From: Neodontobutis hainanensis
Lineage: Eukaryota > Chordata > Actinopteri > Gobiiformes > Odontobutidae
Length of the DNA: 64,000 nt
Direction of reading: 5' to 3'
NCBI GenBank assembly: GCA_024349245.1
Contig: JALDNG010000447.1
Location: forward strand, 82,936-146,935
Shown here: piece by piece, positions 38,501 to 48,797 of the stretch
Numbering within the stretch: the first letter of the stretch is position 1
How the letters are laid out: each line of letters starts with the position of its first letter
The notes under the pieces: generated by a model
What the model saw: the letters and a program-made list of their open reading frames with translations, nothing else
Database searches by the model: none
What the model was told of the DNA's origin: nothing
Program-made: the position numbers and the translations under genes

Positions 38501-41500
38501 TTTATTTTTTTATTTTCTGGCCTTGATTACTTTTAAGCAGCAGATGCAACTTTTAGTTTTATTCAGACTTGTGTTGTGAAATGATAACGCTCACTCAGAC
38601 AGATGTACAGGACTATAGGACTACAACATTGGCTGTTACACCAGCCTGTCTGTCTCTGCTGCAGAAGGTCTGTAGTAAACAAAGCCTTTACTGTTGATTC
38701 ACAGGGCACACATGTTTCTTTTTGAATCCGCTGAAGCAGATGCTGTTTGTGTCGAGGAAAGAAGATGGCAATATGTGAAGCTCAGTTCTTGTTCATGACT
38801 GTTTGATGACTTGTTAATGTATGTTGTGTCCTGTGTCACTCATGGAAGATTTTTTTTTTTAGTCACCAGAAAAGTAATTTTACGTTGTCTTTTTGCTCTT
38901 GTCTAATTGCAGTTTAAAAAAGAAGCTTGCTTTCAATTTAGTCATTCTCTACATTAAAAAAACTTGACCATAATACTTTGTATATAATGGCCTTCTTTAA
39001 ATATATTGATTTTATTTATTTTTATTCTGATATTTTCATCTGCTTTATGGCTCTTATGCCTACTCTGTGACACTAACTAAAACAGAATTGTTTGTTGAGC
39101 TAATTTCAATAACAATTTAATTTACGACAACAAAATACAATCAGATCAGCCTTGGATTAAATTTTTATGTAAAAGATGAATGAAAAAAACAAACTCAAAT
39201 AACTTCTCCTGTTGACAGTGGTAACTAACTCTGTCATTAGGTAGTACCACAATGTGCTTCAGTCTTTTGATTGGCCATTTGTTATAGTGTCCTTGTGATA
39301 TGGATATTGTGTTATATTGTGCAATAATTAATGACATTAATACACACAAATGTAATGTTCTGACCTTGGTTTTGATTTCCAGCTCTGTCATTTGACAGGA
39401 ACACAAAGATTATGCCATGTCAAAAAAATGTTTTTTAATTTAAGCCTCTTCTATTTAAAGGATCGAAAGTTGCTTGCGACGGCGCAGCAGATGCTCCAGG
39501 ACAGTAAGATGAAGATCGAGTTCATTCGGATGCAGATCCTTAAAGCCACTCAGACCAACGAGCTGAGCTTCGAGAACAACGATGTGATGGGTGAGCATTT
39601 CTCAAACATAGTCACAGACTGATAATCAGAGAAGCTTAAAGCTAGGAAAGAAAAACAGTCCTAACTCCACCTTCCTTCTATAGACAAACCCTTCATCAGT
39701 CCGCTGGACTTGCGCGTCGAGGAGCTCTGTCACCACGCCAGGATCGAGTCCGCTGTTGCCGAAGGAGCCAAAAACGTCATGAAGCTTCTCGGAACCGGAA
39801 AAGTTACGGAAAAGAAGGCGCACACTGAGGTGGGTTTGCTTGCATTTTGTGAAGAGAGAAATACATCATTTGAAGTCTTGATTGGACTTGGTTTAAGAGT
39901 GTCATCTATCCATAATGTGAAATGCACTTTTCCACATTTTTAAACTTCCAAATCCTCCTCCTTGCTCCAGGCCCAGGCTCGTTTCAATGAGTCCAGTCAG
40001 AAGCTGGACCTTCTTCGTTATTCTCTGGAGCAGCGGCTGAACGAGCTTCCCAAAAACCACCCCAGCAGTGCCGTCATCATGGAGGAGCTGTCCCTGCTCT
40101 CCTCGCCCGCTCTCAGCCCCAGGTCCAGCTTCATTGCCACCCAAAACCAGTACAGCACCGTGACCAAGCCGGCTGCACTCACAGGTAAGTCAGCCCAGGA
40201 GAAGTTTGTTTATGTTTCTGTCGTGGAGCTCTGAGGTGTAAAAGCACAGGCCACAAAATGACTAACACTAGTTTAAATGTTAGCATGTCCTCAGACAAGG
40301 TAGATCTTCAATTCAACTTGAATTTACATAAAAGGCTTCTGTTGTTGCTTTAAAATAATCTACCTTGAACATGCTACTATTATATTTCTTCATAGTCCAT
40401 GATTAAATAATATTTGAAAACCAACAATTGAATGAATGTTTCTCACTCTCTGTTAAACCCAGGCACGTTAGACGTCAGGCTCATGGGCTGTCAGGACTTG
40501 CTGGAGAACGTCCCGGGTCGGTCAAAAGCGGCGTCGGTCCCGCTGCCCGGCTGGAGCCCGAGTGAGACGCGCTCGTCCTTCATCAGTCGTGCCAACAGAA
40601 ACCGCAGCGTCAGCTCACGCAACCTGACCAAGAGCGAGGAGCTGTCCAGTGAGGGCCACTTACATTCCGTCGCACTGCAAATACTCAGACATTACCTAAC
40701 ATAACGCGTCCTGAAAAGCCTATTCCAGTGTTTTTAAATGCCTTTTAGGGTTGCAAGATATTAGAAAAGCATGTGATAACTATTAATACTATAACTATTT
40801 TACAGAAGCACATTGTGTTTATTTAAACCATCACATCAACAAATTAATATTTAGACGTCTTGAAGACTTGAAGCGTGATTCTTAATGCAATATTTGGGGT
40901 GTCCAAAAACTTTTTTTCAACCACTGTATATATAATATAATAGATTATATAAACCAATACAAAACATTAAGTATCATTTTTTTGAAAGGCCACAGTAAAA
41001 AAAGGCTACTTCTAATTCTGTTGAAAAAATCTATTGTTTTTTTTTCATGTGGCTCAGCATATAATTGTAAAATGATTTGAAAAGGTTAATCTGGGAAATT
41101 TGTAATGGTTAGTACTTTGTGATCCGTATATTGCATTTGTTGTAAGGAATAAAACAATTTAGTATCGGCTATATTGTAAAGCTCTGGGACAGTGTGAGAG
41201 TGAGTGCTCTGTGTTCCAGATGAGATCAGTGCCGTGCTGAAGCTGGACAACACGGTGGTGGGCCAGACCAGCTGGAGACCGGTCAGTAACCAGGCCTGGG
41301 ACCAGAAGTTTACACTGGAGCTGGACCGGGTAAGAGCTCACACTCGGCCCTGAACCACAGAAGTGTTTAGCAGCACCTCACACTTGTCTGTGCTGTTTAT
41401 TTTTTAGTCTCGTGAGCTAGAGATCTCGGTGTACTGGCGGGACTGGAGATCTCTGTGTGCGCTCAAGTTTCTGCGTCTAGAGGACTTCTTGGACAATCAG

Positions 41501-44500
41501 CGTCACGGGATGTGCCTCTACCTGGAGCCACAGGGCATGCTGTTCGCAGAGGTACACCAAAACACATACTCACAAACTAACATGAGTCATTGTTCCACTA
41601 TTGTCTGTATTAGTATTTCAATAATATTTTGGAAAATGTCAGACAGAACTGAGTCCACACACTGAGTTAAAGGTCAGAGACCTCAGTTTAGTTTTTATTT
41701 ATTGACAGTTTGAGTTGTCCAGAGCGTCACCAATTGGCCTCTCATTTACACAATACCAGTTTTCTCACTCAACAAAAAACTTTTAAATCTGGTCAAGGAA
41801 GTGTCTTTGTGAAGCTGGCGTCTTCTCTGAAAACAATGATGTCATAGACACAACATGCATGAACAAGCAACATCTCTATGTAAGAGGAGGAAGCAGAACT
41901 AGCTTAAAGAAAAGACACCCCCTACTGGTCTGGCATATGTACTACATTCTTTGTTTTTTCATTTGATAATTTGTGTTCAGGTGACATTCTTCAATCCGGT
42001 CATTGAGAGACGGACAAAGCTGCAGAGGCAAAAAAAGATTTTCTCTAAGCAGCAGGGTGAGTCGCTGATCTGGATGCTTTTCACTTTGGTTTTATTTTTA
42101 TCAATGACAACCCCAGAAATGAGCTTTTGTCATATTTTACTGACTTTTACAAAAGTTGCTCTGGATTTGTCAAGTCACTTTTACACAGCCGTCGATAAAT
42201 CCTTTCCGTTTCAGGGAAGACCTTCCTGCGAGCTCCCCAGATGAACATAAACATTGCGACTTGGGGTCGTTTAGTGAGGAGAGCCATACCGACCGTCAGC
42301 ACCAACTCGTTCAGTCCAAATGCAACAGAGAGCGGACACAGCAGTCTGCCGGGGTCACCCACTCCCTGCAGGTACAAACCTTACACATAATGCTCATGAC
42401 ATGGAGAAACAGGTCTTATGAATTTAAGGTAAAGCTGCGTCATCCTCAACTCATACCAACCTTTGGACTGTTTATCACAAGAACAAGACAAGCTTTATTT
42501 TAAAACAACGCCGACCAATAAACATGTAGTGTTTAGCTCCACCTTCAGTAGCAGCTCCTCACAGTTCGTACCAGGGCTAAGAACTGACAAAAGTGATACA
42601 ATATGGTATCCTTATTAGGAACACTTCAAAGCCACTGGAGAGGTACGGCTTGGGTCAACAGGTCAATTTTCATTGCCAAAAGGTGTCCAGACGTATCCCT
42701 CCCAAAGAAATTTGACCCTTTGTTTCCATCAGACTGGAATTCTTTCCAAAAGCTGGAGCTAAACACTGCAGGGTGCTGATTGGATGATAGATAATTCTTA
42801 CTCAAAAGCGAGAATTTAAAGGAAAAATCAAATGGTTTTGTTCAAATGAAGCATGTTTTTTTTTTTGTGAAAAACAGTCATCCATCACAAGGAAAATGCA
42901 ATTTTTTATTTTATTTTTATAAAGTGATGAAATGTATTTTTTTTATTAAACAACTTTTGTTTAATAGCAGCAGCTGTTTCGGGTCCCTGTAGTATTGCTT
43001 TGTCTTTGTACATTGCATTGAACACGTAGTTCTTTATATAATATAATGTAGGCAATTGGCACATTTCTATGAATTTATTGTAGCTATGATTAAACTGAAA
43101 CCTGCAGCTGTATTCAACTAGACATCCAGCCTCTTTACTCTTTTGGTTATTGACAACACAGAAGTCTGCTTCAAATAGTGTTGACTAAATCTCAAGCAGT
43201 AGCACAACTTGTGCGGTGTCACTGTTTTTGTAGCAGACATGGCCACATTTGGATGGACCCGGTTGTACTCAGTGAAAATGAGGCTTGTCTTAATGCATCT
43301 AGAAGTGTCCAGTGGGAAACGTCTATGAATATTGAAAGGAGTTTATAGGCTATTAAAATCTGATCACTGAGTACAGATTTTAATAGCCTCTGTGTTTCAG
43401 GAAATTATCACAAAAGACACATTTCTATCACAAACCAGGCATAGACTACACTATAAAGTGCAGAGCCTTCTACCTAAAATGTCCTTTTCTTTATGAAATT
43501 CACGGAGATGTTATGTTCATCCCCAGTGATCCGCTGGTGACTAAACTGGACTTTGACAAAGAGCCCACCCCGGGACCGAAGCACTACGTGGCCCCTGAAG
43601 ACGAGGACTCTCAGGAGCCGCTCCAAAATCTGGTCCAAAACAAACCTGACAAGGAGGAAGTACAGGTACAGACTTTTGTTTACACCAGCCTTTGGGTTTA
43701 TGTAAGCACAGAGCACAGCAGCGCTCTAAAGCCAGACTCAGTTCCCGTAAAGGTTAAACAGAGTCAGGACCAACCGGACACAAACCGGAGATTCTGACAG
43801 CATTTATTTACTGCTTTTCAAAGGCTGTCTGTAAGCAGCGCTATGTAAGGTTTTCCTTCAAATAAGGAGCCTGAAAATGACTAAAATAATGGTTTAATGT
43901 GATGAAACGGGAGGAATAACTCCTGTTAGGTGTTTGGGCCTTGTTCTCAACAGGACGCCCTGGCCTCGTTTGATTTCCTGAACAAGAGGAACAGCGTCGC
44001 AGTGAAGTCTGACCTGGTCCACAGTGTGGAGCCGGACGTCCCGTACCAAGACTTGGAGCTCAGCGCCATCCAGAAAGACCAGGACATACGGTATTAGACA
44101 TGAGCTGGTGGACATAAGAGGGCAATAATGAGGAAACAGTGTTTTTGTTGAAATGCATGGTCACTGAGTTTATAGTATAATAGTGTAAAATAAAATGGCA
44201 AAATCTGCTTAGTCTAACACAAAACAAGACCAAGGAAGGAGGCATACAGGGGAGAGATGTCCTATGGGAATGCAGCAACCAAGTCAGAAGTGAAGACACT
44301 GAGTCTGTGTCTAAATAGTTTGGCCTTGGTTTGAGGCTGATACTGTCTGTTTTCTTTGATAAAACATGGTCTGGCACCGCTGCCTTTAAACTTCTGTCTC
44401 AAGGTCTGCTCTGTTTATCACCATTTGTCTGGGACAGAAAAAAACTAGGCAACACTGCCATCTGGCGGTGGGGAATAGGAAACAAAATGACATCAGCTGA

Positions 44501-47500
44501 GTTTCAAAAATAGACTTTTTATTTCCAAAGTAGTGAGACCTGTATGTTACAACACAACCTTTAACCTTTTTAACATGTAAGAAGAAAGTGTTTAGTCCCA
44601 GCAACAAACCACTATTTGTTAAGTGTGCTTTGCGGTTGTGTTTTTGGTTTTATTTTGCAATTTGTTTATTTTTTTATTTTTTTCGTGTGTGGGTAAGTTT
44701 TTTTGTTTGTTCATTTTGCTACTATTTGTCACTACTTGTGTTGTGCGTCTTGCCCTTCAGGGCCACCGTACAAAGCAGTGATTGTGAGCCTCTCGTCTGT
44801 TCTTAGGGAAGAAGAGCAGTTCCACTTCAGTCTGCAGGACTTCAAGTGTGTGGCAGTGCTCGGACGTGGTCACTTCGGGAAAGTACGTCCTCATCCTCAA
44901 CAACTAAGACATCACCACAAAACAAAAACAATGTCCTTTCTTCACCCAGTTTGGTGTCACTCCGAGGTTTCTCCACAAAATCCTGTAAATTTGAAAGTAG
45001 TCCTCTGGTGTTGACCTGAAAACATTAAAATATATAAATATCCTGGGTGTACTGTGTATTGCCATGAAAAGCCTGCACATGTAGTTTTCAACTCCACTGG
45101 CTTTACAGCTGCAGTTTGATGCTTATGTCTTTGGGATTTTGAAGCTTATTTTTAAACCTTTGAGCTTGTTGTAGTTTAAAATAAAGCAAAGAGGAAAATT
45201 ATTATTGATCCATGAGTCCAAGTCATTTTAGAGACATCAATGGCATCCTGTTCTTTTCTCTTCACTAAAGGCACGACTGATTTTTGACTTAATGGTGTTT
45301 GTTTTAATGTCCTCTTTAGGTTTTGTTAGCGGAGTACAAAAGCACAGGAGAGATGTTTGCCATCAAAGCTCTGAAGAAAGGAGACATCGTAGCACGAGAC
45401 GAGGTGGACAGGTAAGACTTTTAGTACAAACGCTGAACAGGCTGGAGAATGTGGCCAGTGTTTCCCACACATTCATGAGATCATTGCCGTCACAGACTCA
45501 ACCACAAATATATTATAATGTTTGGATGTTGGATTCTGTGGCGGTACATGACGTATTTTAGAGTCTAATGCATTAACACCCTGCCATAGACCTTTACCAT
45601 TTCAACAGTGGAGTACAGTTCAGTGTCCATTACCAAAAGGGCTCTGAGGTGATCAATATCTCGCATACAAACACAACTCTTCATCACTGTTTCTGTATAC
45701 ACCACTCTCTGGGCACAGCACAATGACTACACAAGCCTCTTTTGCAGTCACTCGTTCCAAACTGTGCCGTACTGGCCCGGCTTGTCCCATAGAAACAGGC
45801 TCAACTGTCAGACTGTTTTTTTTTCCTTCCTCTGTGTTCAGTCTGATGTGCGAGAAGAGGATTTTCGAGACGGTGAACAGCGTGCGGCACCCGTTCCTGG
45901 TAAATCTGTTTGCATGTTTCCAGACGTCGGAGCACGTGTGTTTTGTGATGGAGTACGCGGCCGGGGGAGACCTGATGATGCACATCCACGCGGACGTCTT
46001 CTCTGAGCCCCGGGCAGTGTGAGTGCTTTCAGCTGAGTCACATGGGTTTCATGTTTTGGTGAAGTGTGAGTGAGACCAGCTGAAAATGAAGTAGAAACCC
46101 CCTGATAACATTACATGAGTATTGTCCAAAATACGTACTAGCCAGTAGATGTTTTTGAGTGCACTTTGAGAATGAATGTTGAGTGTCTTTATATTCCTGC
46201 AGATTTTATGCGGCCTGTGTGGTGTTGGGATTACAGTTCTTACACGACCACAAGATTGTCTACAGGTAACTGCTTATGAGAGACAGAATGAAATAATACA
46301 ATATTAATGTAGAATCTGGTTAATTCTGGCCTCAGTTCAGTTTAATATTTAGATCAGAGTTGCACTGAATGAAATAACCTGTTCCTGTTTGTGACGCTCA
46401 GAGATCTGAAGCTGGATAACCTGCTGCTGGACACAGAGGGCTACGTGAAGATTGCCGACTTTGGCCTTTGTAAAGAAGGTAAAAAGGCACAAAAAATCCT
46501 TTAATTGGTTTAACACAGACCTTAAGCAGTTTAAAATGAATTCAACTTGGTTAGAACTGGATTTGGACATGTTAAACGTGGTTTAACTTGGACCTTACCT
46601 GGGTTTCAGTGAATTTAAACTCTTTAATGCCAGTATAGTCAGTATATCATTTCCAGTACTTAATTGGCACAGGTTCAAGTAGTCCCCACAAAGCTGGTTT
46701 ATACATTAATTTGTGAATGTCCTTTTTGTGTCAGGAATGGGTTTTCGAGACCGCACCAGTACGTTCTGTGGGACGCCGGAGTTCCTGGCCCCTGAGGTAC
46801 TGACGGAGACGTCCTACACTCGGGCCGTGGACTGGTGGGGACTGGGCGTGCTAATATTCGAGATGCTGGTTGGAGAGGTGAGCCAAAGTCCTTCATTTCA
46901 TTTTAGCTGTGGTCTTGACACGGACTTAACCACTTCCTGTTGCTCGGTCAGTCCCCGTTTCCCGGTGACGACGAGGAGGAGGTGTTTGACAGCATTGTGA
47001 ACGACGAGGTGCGATACCCGCGCTTCCTGTCGACAGAGGCCATCTCCATCATGAGGAGGGTGAGGCCCAGAGCAGTGTGTGTGCTTTAGAAAAAAGAATG
47101 TGTGAGGATCGGATTGATGAGGGATTTTGTTTTACAGCTGTTGAGGCGGAGTCCAGAGCGCCGTCTCGGAGCTGGAGAAAAAGACGCTGAGGAGGTCAAG
47201 AAGCATCTGTTCTTCAGGGTAAGATCCCAAAAATAATATAAAAATATATTACCCAAAAGGTGGTGGTTCTTTGTTTTCAAAACAGCATTTTAAAAAAAAG
47301 AACAAATGAGCTGTTATTTCAGTGTTCTCTTCAAACCCTCAGAGCCCTCAGGCCATTTTTGTTCATTTGTGATTTTTCAAACTGGCATTTTAAAATCCTG
47401 AAAATGATCAAATATTTGGTAGTTTTGAGCAAAGTGGTTTAACAGATTTATGCAGAAAAAAGCTGAAATAATGAGTTTTATAGCAGTTTTTTGTGCCTTT

Positions 47501-48292
47501 TTTATATTTTTGGTTGGAGGGTCCCTAGAGGGTAATTAAAACATAAAAAGAAATTGAATGTCAGCAACAAGAGCCACACCGTCCTGGGCACAGTAAAAAT
47601 TGTGTTTTGGAAGGGCCCCGATGCAAAACACACGCCCTCCCCTCGAGTCACTGTCAGTACAGGACGTATAGCAAAGTATCAACACTAAAAACAGTGATGG
47701 GATTCTAATCCAGCAACAAAAGGTTGACTTTGGCGCAATCTCTGACAATTAGCAGACTTAAGAAACATGCTCCGAGACTGAGCAGCTTTACTCAAGGAAC
47801 ATGTGCAGACTAAACTTGTGTCTGAGCCTTTGTGCCTGTGGACTGTAACCTTCATGTGGGCACTTGGAGCCTCACATAAATGCAATGTATAATTCTAGCC
47901 CCTGTAGCTCAGCTACAGCTTATCTTATTGGTTGCTTACCTGTTGGAGAGTATACTATACATATCTTTCCAGTCTTTTTCCTGTGCTTTTCTAACCTGAC
48001 TATCAAAAAAGGGATCTTTACTGTAAAGATTTGCTGACGTCATGCTGCGTCACTGCCAGCTGAACTCTGATTGTATCTGTTGTTGCAGAACATGGATTGG
48101 AACGGGCTTCTGGCCAAGAAGGTGAAGCCCCCGTTTGTCCCGACCATTGAAGGCGCCAACGACGTCAGCAACTTTGACGACGAGTTTACGTCGGAAGACC
48201 CCATCCTGACGCCGCCCCGGGAGCCCCGACCGCTGTCGTCCGGCGAGCAGGACATGTTCACCAACTTCGACTACATCGCTGACTGGTGTTAG
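16164..48292 (+). CDS. pkn2: Protein kinase N2 (PRK2), 22 exons, canonical 5' exon missing
   Basis: Ser/Thr kinase of the PKN family. Family knowledge: it is activated by Rho/Rac and PDK1 and acts on cytoskeleton, junctions and cell-cycle entry. Exons: 16164-16328, 17428-17563, 33108-33262, 39461-39590, 39684-39829, 39971-40184, 40463-40648, 41220-41329, 41408-41551, 41981-42056, 42215-42371, 43527-43665, 43954-44090, 44807-44882, 45320-45411, 45842-46018, 46203-46265, 46402-46478, 46735-46877, 46952-47059, 47138-47218, 48089-48292. All junctions are GT-AG and phases match, giving 971 residues from GDSR to DYIADWC. This is close to the human length without its first exon. Order: HR1a, HR1b, HR1c, C2-like, linker, AGC kinase, C-tail. 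The DYIADWC end and a gtf2b neighbour separate it from pkn1 and pkn3. Residue numbers here count from the exon 2 Gly. Confidence 0.96.
17711..18113 (+). mobile_element. tRNA-derived SINE, family B, with likely 9-bp TSD
   Basis: The tRNA-like head has an A box in GTGGCAGAGTGGTTAGCACT and a B-box-like GAGTTCAAAACCC. The body includes TGTGGGTTTTCTCCGGGTAC, ATGTACAGGTTAATTGGCAA and CAGGGTGTACCCCGCCTCAG. The end is GGGATAGGCTCCAGTCACCC plus GAATGAATGA units. This is a very common spiny-rayed-fish repeat. ATAAATGCA occurs at 17702-17710 and again at 18114-18122, a probable target-site duplication. Confidence 0.85.
18261..19144. mobile_element. hAT MITE with perfect 8-bp TSD
   Basis: Termini are CAGTGTTAATTTAAATTTTT on the left and, reverse-complemented, CAGTGTTAATTTCGTTGACG on the right. 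The 8-mer GTCAGACG flanks both sides (18253-18260 and 19145-19152), an exact hAT-type target duplication. Inside, a 16-bp palindrome TTTTAGTCGACTAAAA is repeated in tandem at about 18304-18347. The open frame at 18645-18908 has no recognisable domain. The element is nonautonomous. Confidence 0.92.
22929..23136. mobile_element. MITE copy, 'CAACAATTCTC' family
   Basis: It starts GGGATGCAACAATTCTCAAT and shares the internal block GCATTTGATTCATGTTTACA with the copy at 24645. It ends near TTATTGCTAGGGATG, with approximate limits. Confidence 0.55.
23255..23705. mobile_element. Possible hAT-like element
   Basis: The left end CAGGGCTCCAGACTTAC resembles the terminus at 12344. The right part (ACCGGATTTGGTTGACGCCC, ending GAGACCCCTG) resembles hAT right ends. 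Flanking 8-mers do not match, so the two ends may belong to different elements. Confidence 0.4.
24645..25199. mobile_element. MITE, 'CAACAATTCTC' family, full-length copy
   Basis: Terminal repeats are CTAGGATGCAACAATTCTCA on the left and, reverse-complemented, CTAGGGATGCAACAATACAA on the right. It has no coding capacity. Partial relatives lie at 15700 and 22929. Confidence 0.7.
25945..27049. mobile_element. hAT element with perfect 8-bp TSD
   Basis: The 1105-bp element begins CAGGGGTCTTCAATTAAA and ends AATAGGCGGACC-type sequence reading CAGAGGTCACTAATAGGC on the other strand. Both sides carry TTCTAGAG (25937-25944 and 27050-27057). GGACCGCGGTC blocks recur near the right end (26868-26877 and 27020-27029). 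The frames inside show no transposase domain, so it is nonautonomous. Confidence 0.93.
27483..27660. mobile_element. Solo terminal repeat of a Tc1-like family
   Basis: It shares GTTTACTCTTTTTAAATAAT and ATGACCCTGATCAAAAGTTT with the inverted termini of the element at 10031-11229, in the orientation of that element's left end. No transposase sequence follows. Confidence 0.8.
28550..29250. mobile_element. Probable nested MITEs
   Basis: An outer repeat has CTTTCACACTAGCC and AACCGGCCCATGTTCACACC on the left and GGTGTGAACACGTCGTTTAG with AACCAGAACCAACTGG on the right, an inverted arrangement. An inner block starting AGGGGTGGGACAATATAGGA (about 28712) and ending near 29180 appears inserted in it. 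No TSD was verified. Confidence 0.5.
29851..30060 (-). mobile_element. tRNA-derived SINE, family A, head-damaged copy
   Basis: The tail and central block are intact and match the copies at 4444 and 63381. The tRNA-like head has GGTTCGATTCTC, but the A-box region is replaced or deleted after GTTGAAGGACGACC. Transcription competence is probably lost. Confidence 0.85.
30177..30205. repeat. GAT/AAT trinucleotide microsatellite
   Basis: Consecutive GAT units pass directly into AAT units. Confidence 0.9.
33108..39829 (+). CDS. pkn2: pkn2 exons 4-6: HR1b and start of HR1c
   Basis: Exon 33108-33262 (DCPLTPDTPNSEA ... MIQMYSNGSSK) and exon 39461-39590 (DRKLLATAQQMLQDSK ... SFENNDVM) form HR1b, residues about 101-195. 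Exon 39684-39829 (DKPFISPLDLRVEEL ... TEKKAHTE) opens HR1c. HR1b helps bind Rho/Rac GTPases in this family. Donors are AAG|GTGAGC, ATGG|GTGAGC and GAG|GTGGGT. The first intron between them is 6.2 kb and holds a repeat copy (35190), while the next is only 93 bp. Confidence 0.95.
35190..35640 (+). repeat. Composite dispersed repeat, copy B
   Basis: Same family and orientation as 12241-13870, but lacking the central ~1.1 kb. It carries the hAT-like terminus CAGGGCTCTAGACTGCA at 35308, preceded by the same flanking block (AATCCC..AAG...TCCAATATTA) as in copy A. It then passes directly to CGTGTGCAGCTGATCACAGT. Confidence 0.7.
37768..37865 (-). mobile_element. hAT-like end with 17-bp perfect hairpin
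   Basis: AGGACTCTAGAGTGTGACCT at the left matches, inverted, the right end of the element at 12344-13225. Next to it, 37799-37815 (AATGGTTCAACTAAAAA) and 37822-37838 are perfectly complementary with a 6-nt loop. The homologous part of copy A has only one of the arms. The other end of the element was not found. Confidence 0.6.
39971..40184 (+). CDS. pkn2: pkn2 exon 7: rest of HR1c and linker
   Basis: It encodes AQARFNESSQKLDLLRYSLE, then RLNELPKNHPSSAVIMEEL, then a Ser/Pro-rich stretch ending TQNQYSTVTKPAALT. It closes the third HR1 repeat and leads to the C2-like domain. The acceptor is CTCCAG|GCCCAG and the donor ACAG|GTAAGT (phase 1). Confidence 0.95.
40463..42056 (+). CDS. pkn2: pkn2 exons 8-11: C2-like domain
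   Basis: Exons 40463-40648, 41220-41329, 41408-41551 and 41981-42056 encode residues about 316-487. They begin GTLDVRLMGCQDLLENVPGR and include LKLDNTVVGQTSW, SRELEISVYWRDWRS and HGMCLYLEPQGMLFAEV, then FFNPVIERR. This is the novel-type (calcium-independent) C2-like domain of PKNs, implicated in lipid binding and autoinhibition. All four exons are well conserved against the human protein as I recall it. The open frames continuing past the donors are intronic read-through. Confidence 0.95.
42215..44090 (+). CDS. pkn2: pkn2 exons 12-14: variable linker before kinase
   Basis: Exon 42215-42371 begins GKTFLRAPQMNINIATWGRL, a conserved block, then becomes Ser/Pro-rich. Exon 43527-43665 has the conserved VTKLDFDKEP core. 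Exon 43954-44090 carries NKRNSVAVKS and ends at IR. Residues about 488-631. Outside those blocks the sequence differs strongly from the human linker, which is proline-rich. This is the least conserved part of the protein and the region most open to exon-choice error, although the phases (1, 2, 0, 2) fit without forcing. Confidence 0.88.
43347..43389. repeat. Perfect 16-bp inverted repeat in pkn2 intron 12
   Basis: AGGCTATTAAAATCTG at 43347-43362 is exactly complementary to 43374-43389, with an 11-nt loop. It lies about 140 bp upstream of the next exon. It belongs to no repeat that I recognise. Confidence 0.85.
44807..47218 (+). CDS. pkn2: pkn2 exons 15-22: AGC protein kinase domain
   Basis: Eight exons encode residues about 632-904. 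Visible motifs: glycine loop GRGHFGKV (651-658), ATP-anchoring Lys673 in FAIKALKK, catalytic Asp769 in YRDLKLDN, DFG at 787-789, PDK1-site Thr803 in RTSTFCGTPE, and DWWGLGVLIFEMLVGE. All catalytic residues are present, so the kinase should be active. One oddity: the usual HPFF motif after the core reads HLFF (Leu901, codon CTG at 47207-47209). The exons are compact, with introns of about 70 to 440 bp. Confidence 0.96.
48089..48292 (+). CDS. pkn2: pkn2 last coding exon: AGC C-terminal tail
   Basis: It encodes NMDWNGLLAKKVKPPF, then FDDEFTSEDPILTPPREP with the turn-motif TPP, then the hydrophobic motif FTNFDY (961-966) and the stop TAG at 48290. As in other PKNs, Asp965 takes the place of the phosphorylatable Ser/Thr of the hydrophobic motif, a constitutive phosphomimic that docks PDK1. 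The DYIADWC end is specific to PKN2. The intron before it is 870 bp. Confidence 0.96.
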   Translation, partial: NMDWNGLLAKKVKPPFVPTIEGANDVSNFDDEFTSEDPILTPPREPRPLSSGEQDMFTNFDYIADWC

Positions 48293-48791
48293 CCCCCCCT
48301 TCCCACCACCACCAAGAAAAAAACGCACTGTGAAAAACCTGGGGCACTGACTCTATTTCAGCTTCACAGACGAGACAAAAACTCTGTGCCATTCGAAGCT
48401 CACGGAGAACCCCGCTTGTGTTTCTTTTTTACCACAATGAAGAACATTTTTAACAAGAACAAATGAGTAAACGTTGTGTCTGACCACTGCGAATGTTTCC
48501 GATAAACTCATGGCAACGCTACAATCATGTATCTGTCACTGTCTGTACAGAGTTTACTCACTCGCATCTTTTACTCTTCTCGCCCTGAGAAAAAGCCTGA
48601 CGAGCCAAACAACACAGGAAAGTTCTGCGTTTGTGCCACAGCGAGGTCGCAAAATGAACTTCACCTGCCGCCACCGCCGCTGCTGCTTCTTCTCTGAGCC
48701 CTGTCTCTTTACGTGTTTCTCTGAGAAGCTTGGAGACAATTATTTCTCACGTGAGCCTCGGATCATGCAGTGTTACAAGCATAGACTGTAA

Positions 48792-48797
48792 AATAAA
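48792..48797 (+). promoter_or_regulatory. Likely pkn2 poly(A) signal
   Basis: AATAAA lies 500 bp after the stop codon and is followed 13 bases later by a genomic A-run (about 48811-48829). A second AATAAA is at 48946-48951, and an ATTAAA lies near 50229-50234. A longer 3' UTR is therefore possible. Confidence 0.55.

Larger units (their letters stand above)
33263..39460. other. pkn2 intron between exons 4 and 5
   Basis: Contents: a 25-nt poly(A) run at about 33729-33753, a fragment with GGACTGTAACTAAAATAATT (about 34016) like hAT MITE termini, composite repeat copy B (35190-35640) and a hAT end with hairpin (37768-37865). I find no supported exon in the rest. The open frames at 34396, 34862 and 37078 are short and domainless. 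Confidence 0.6.
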
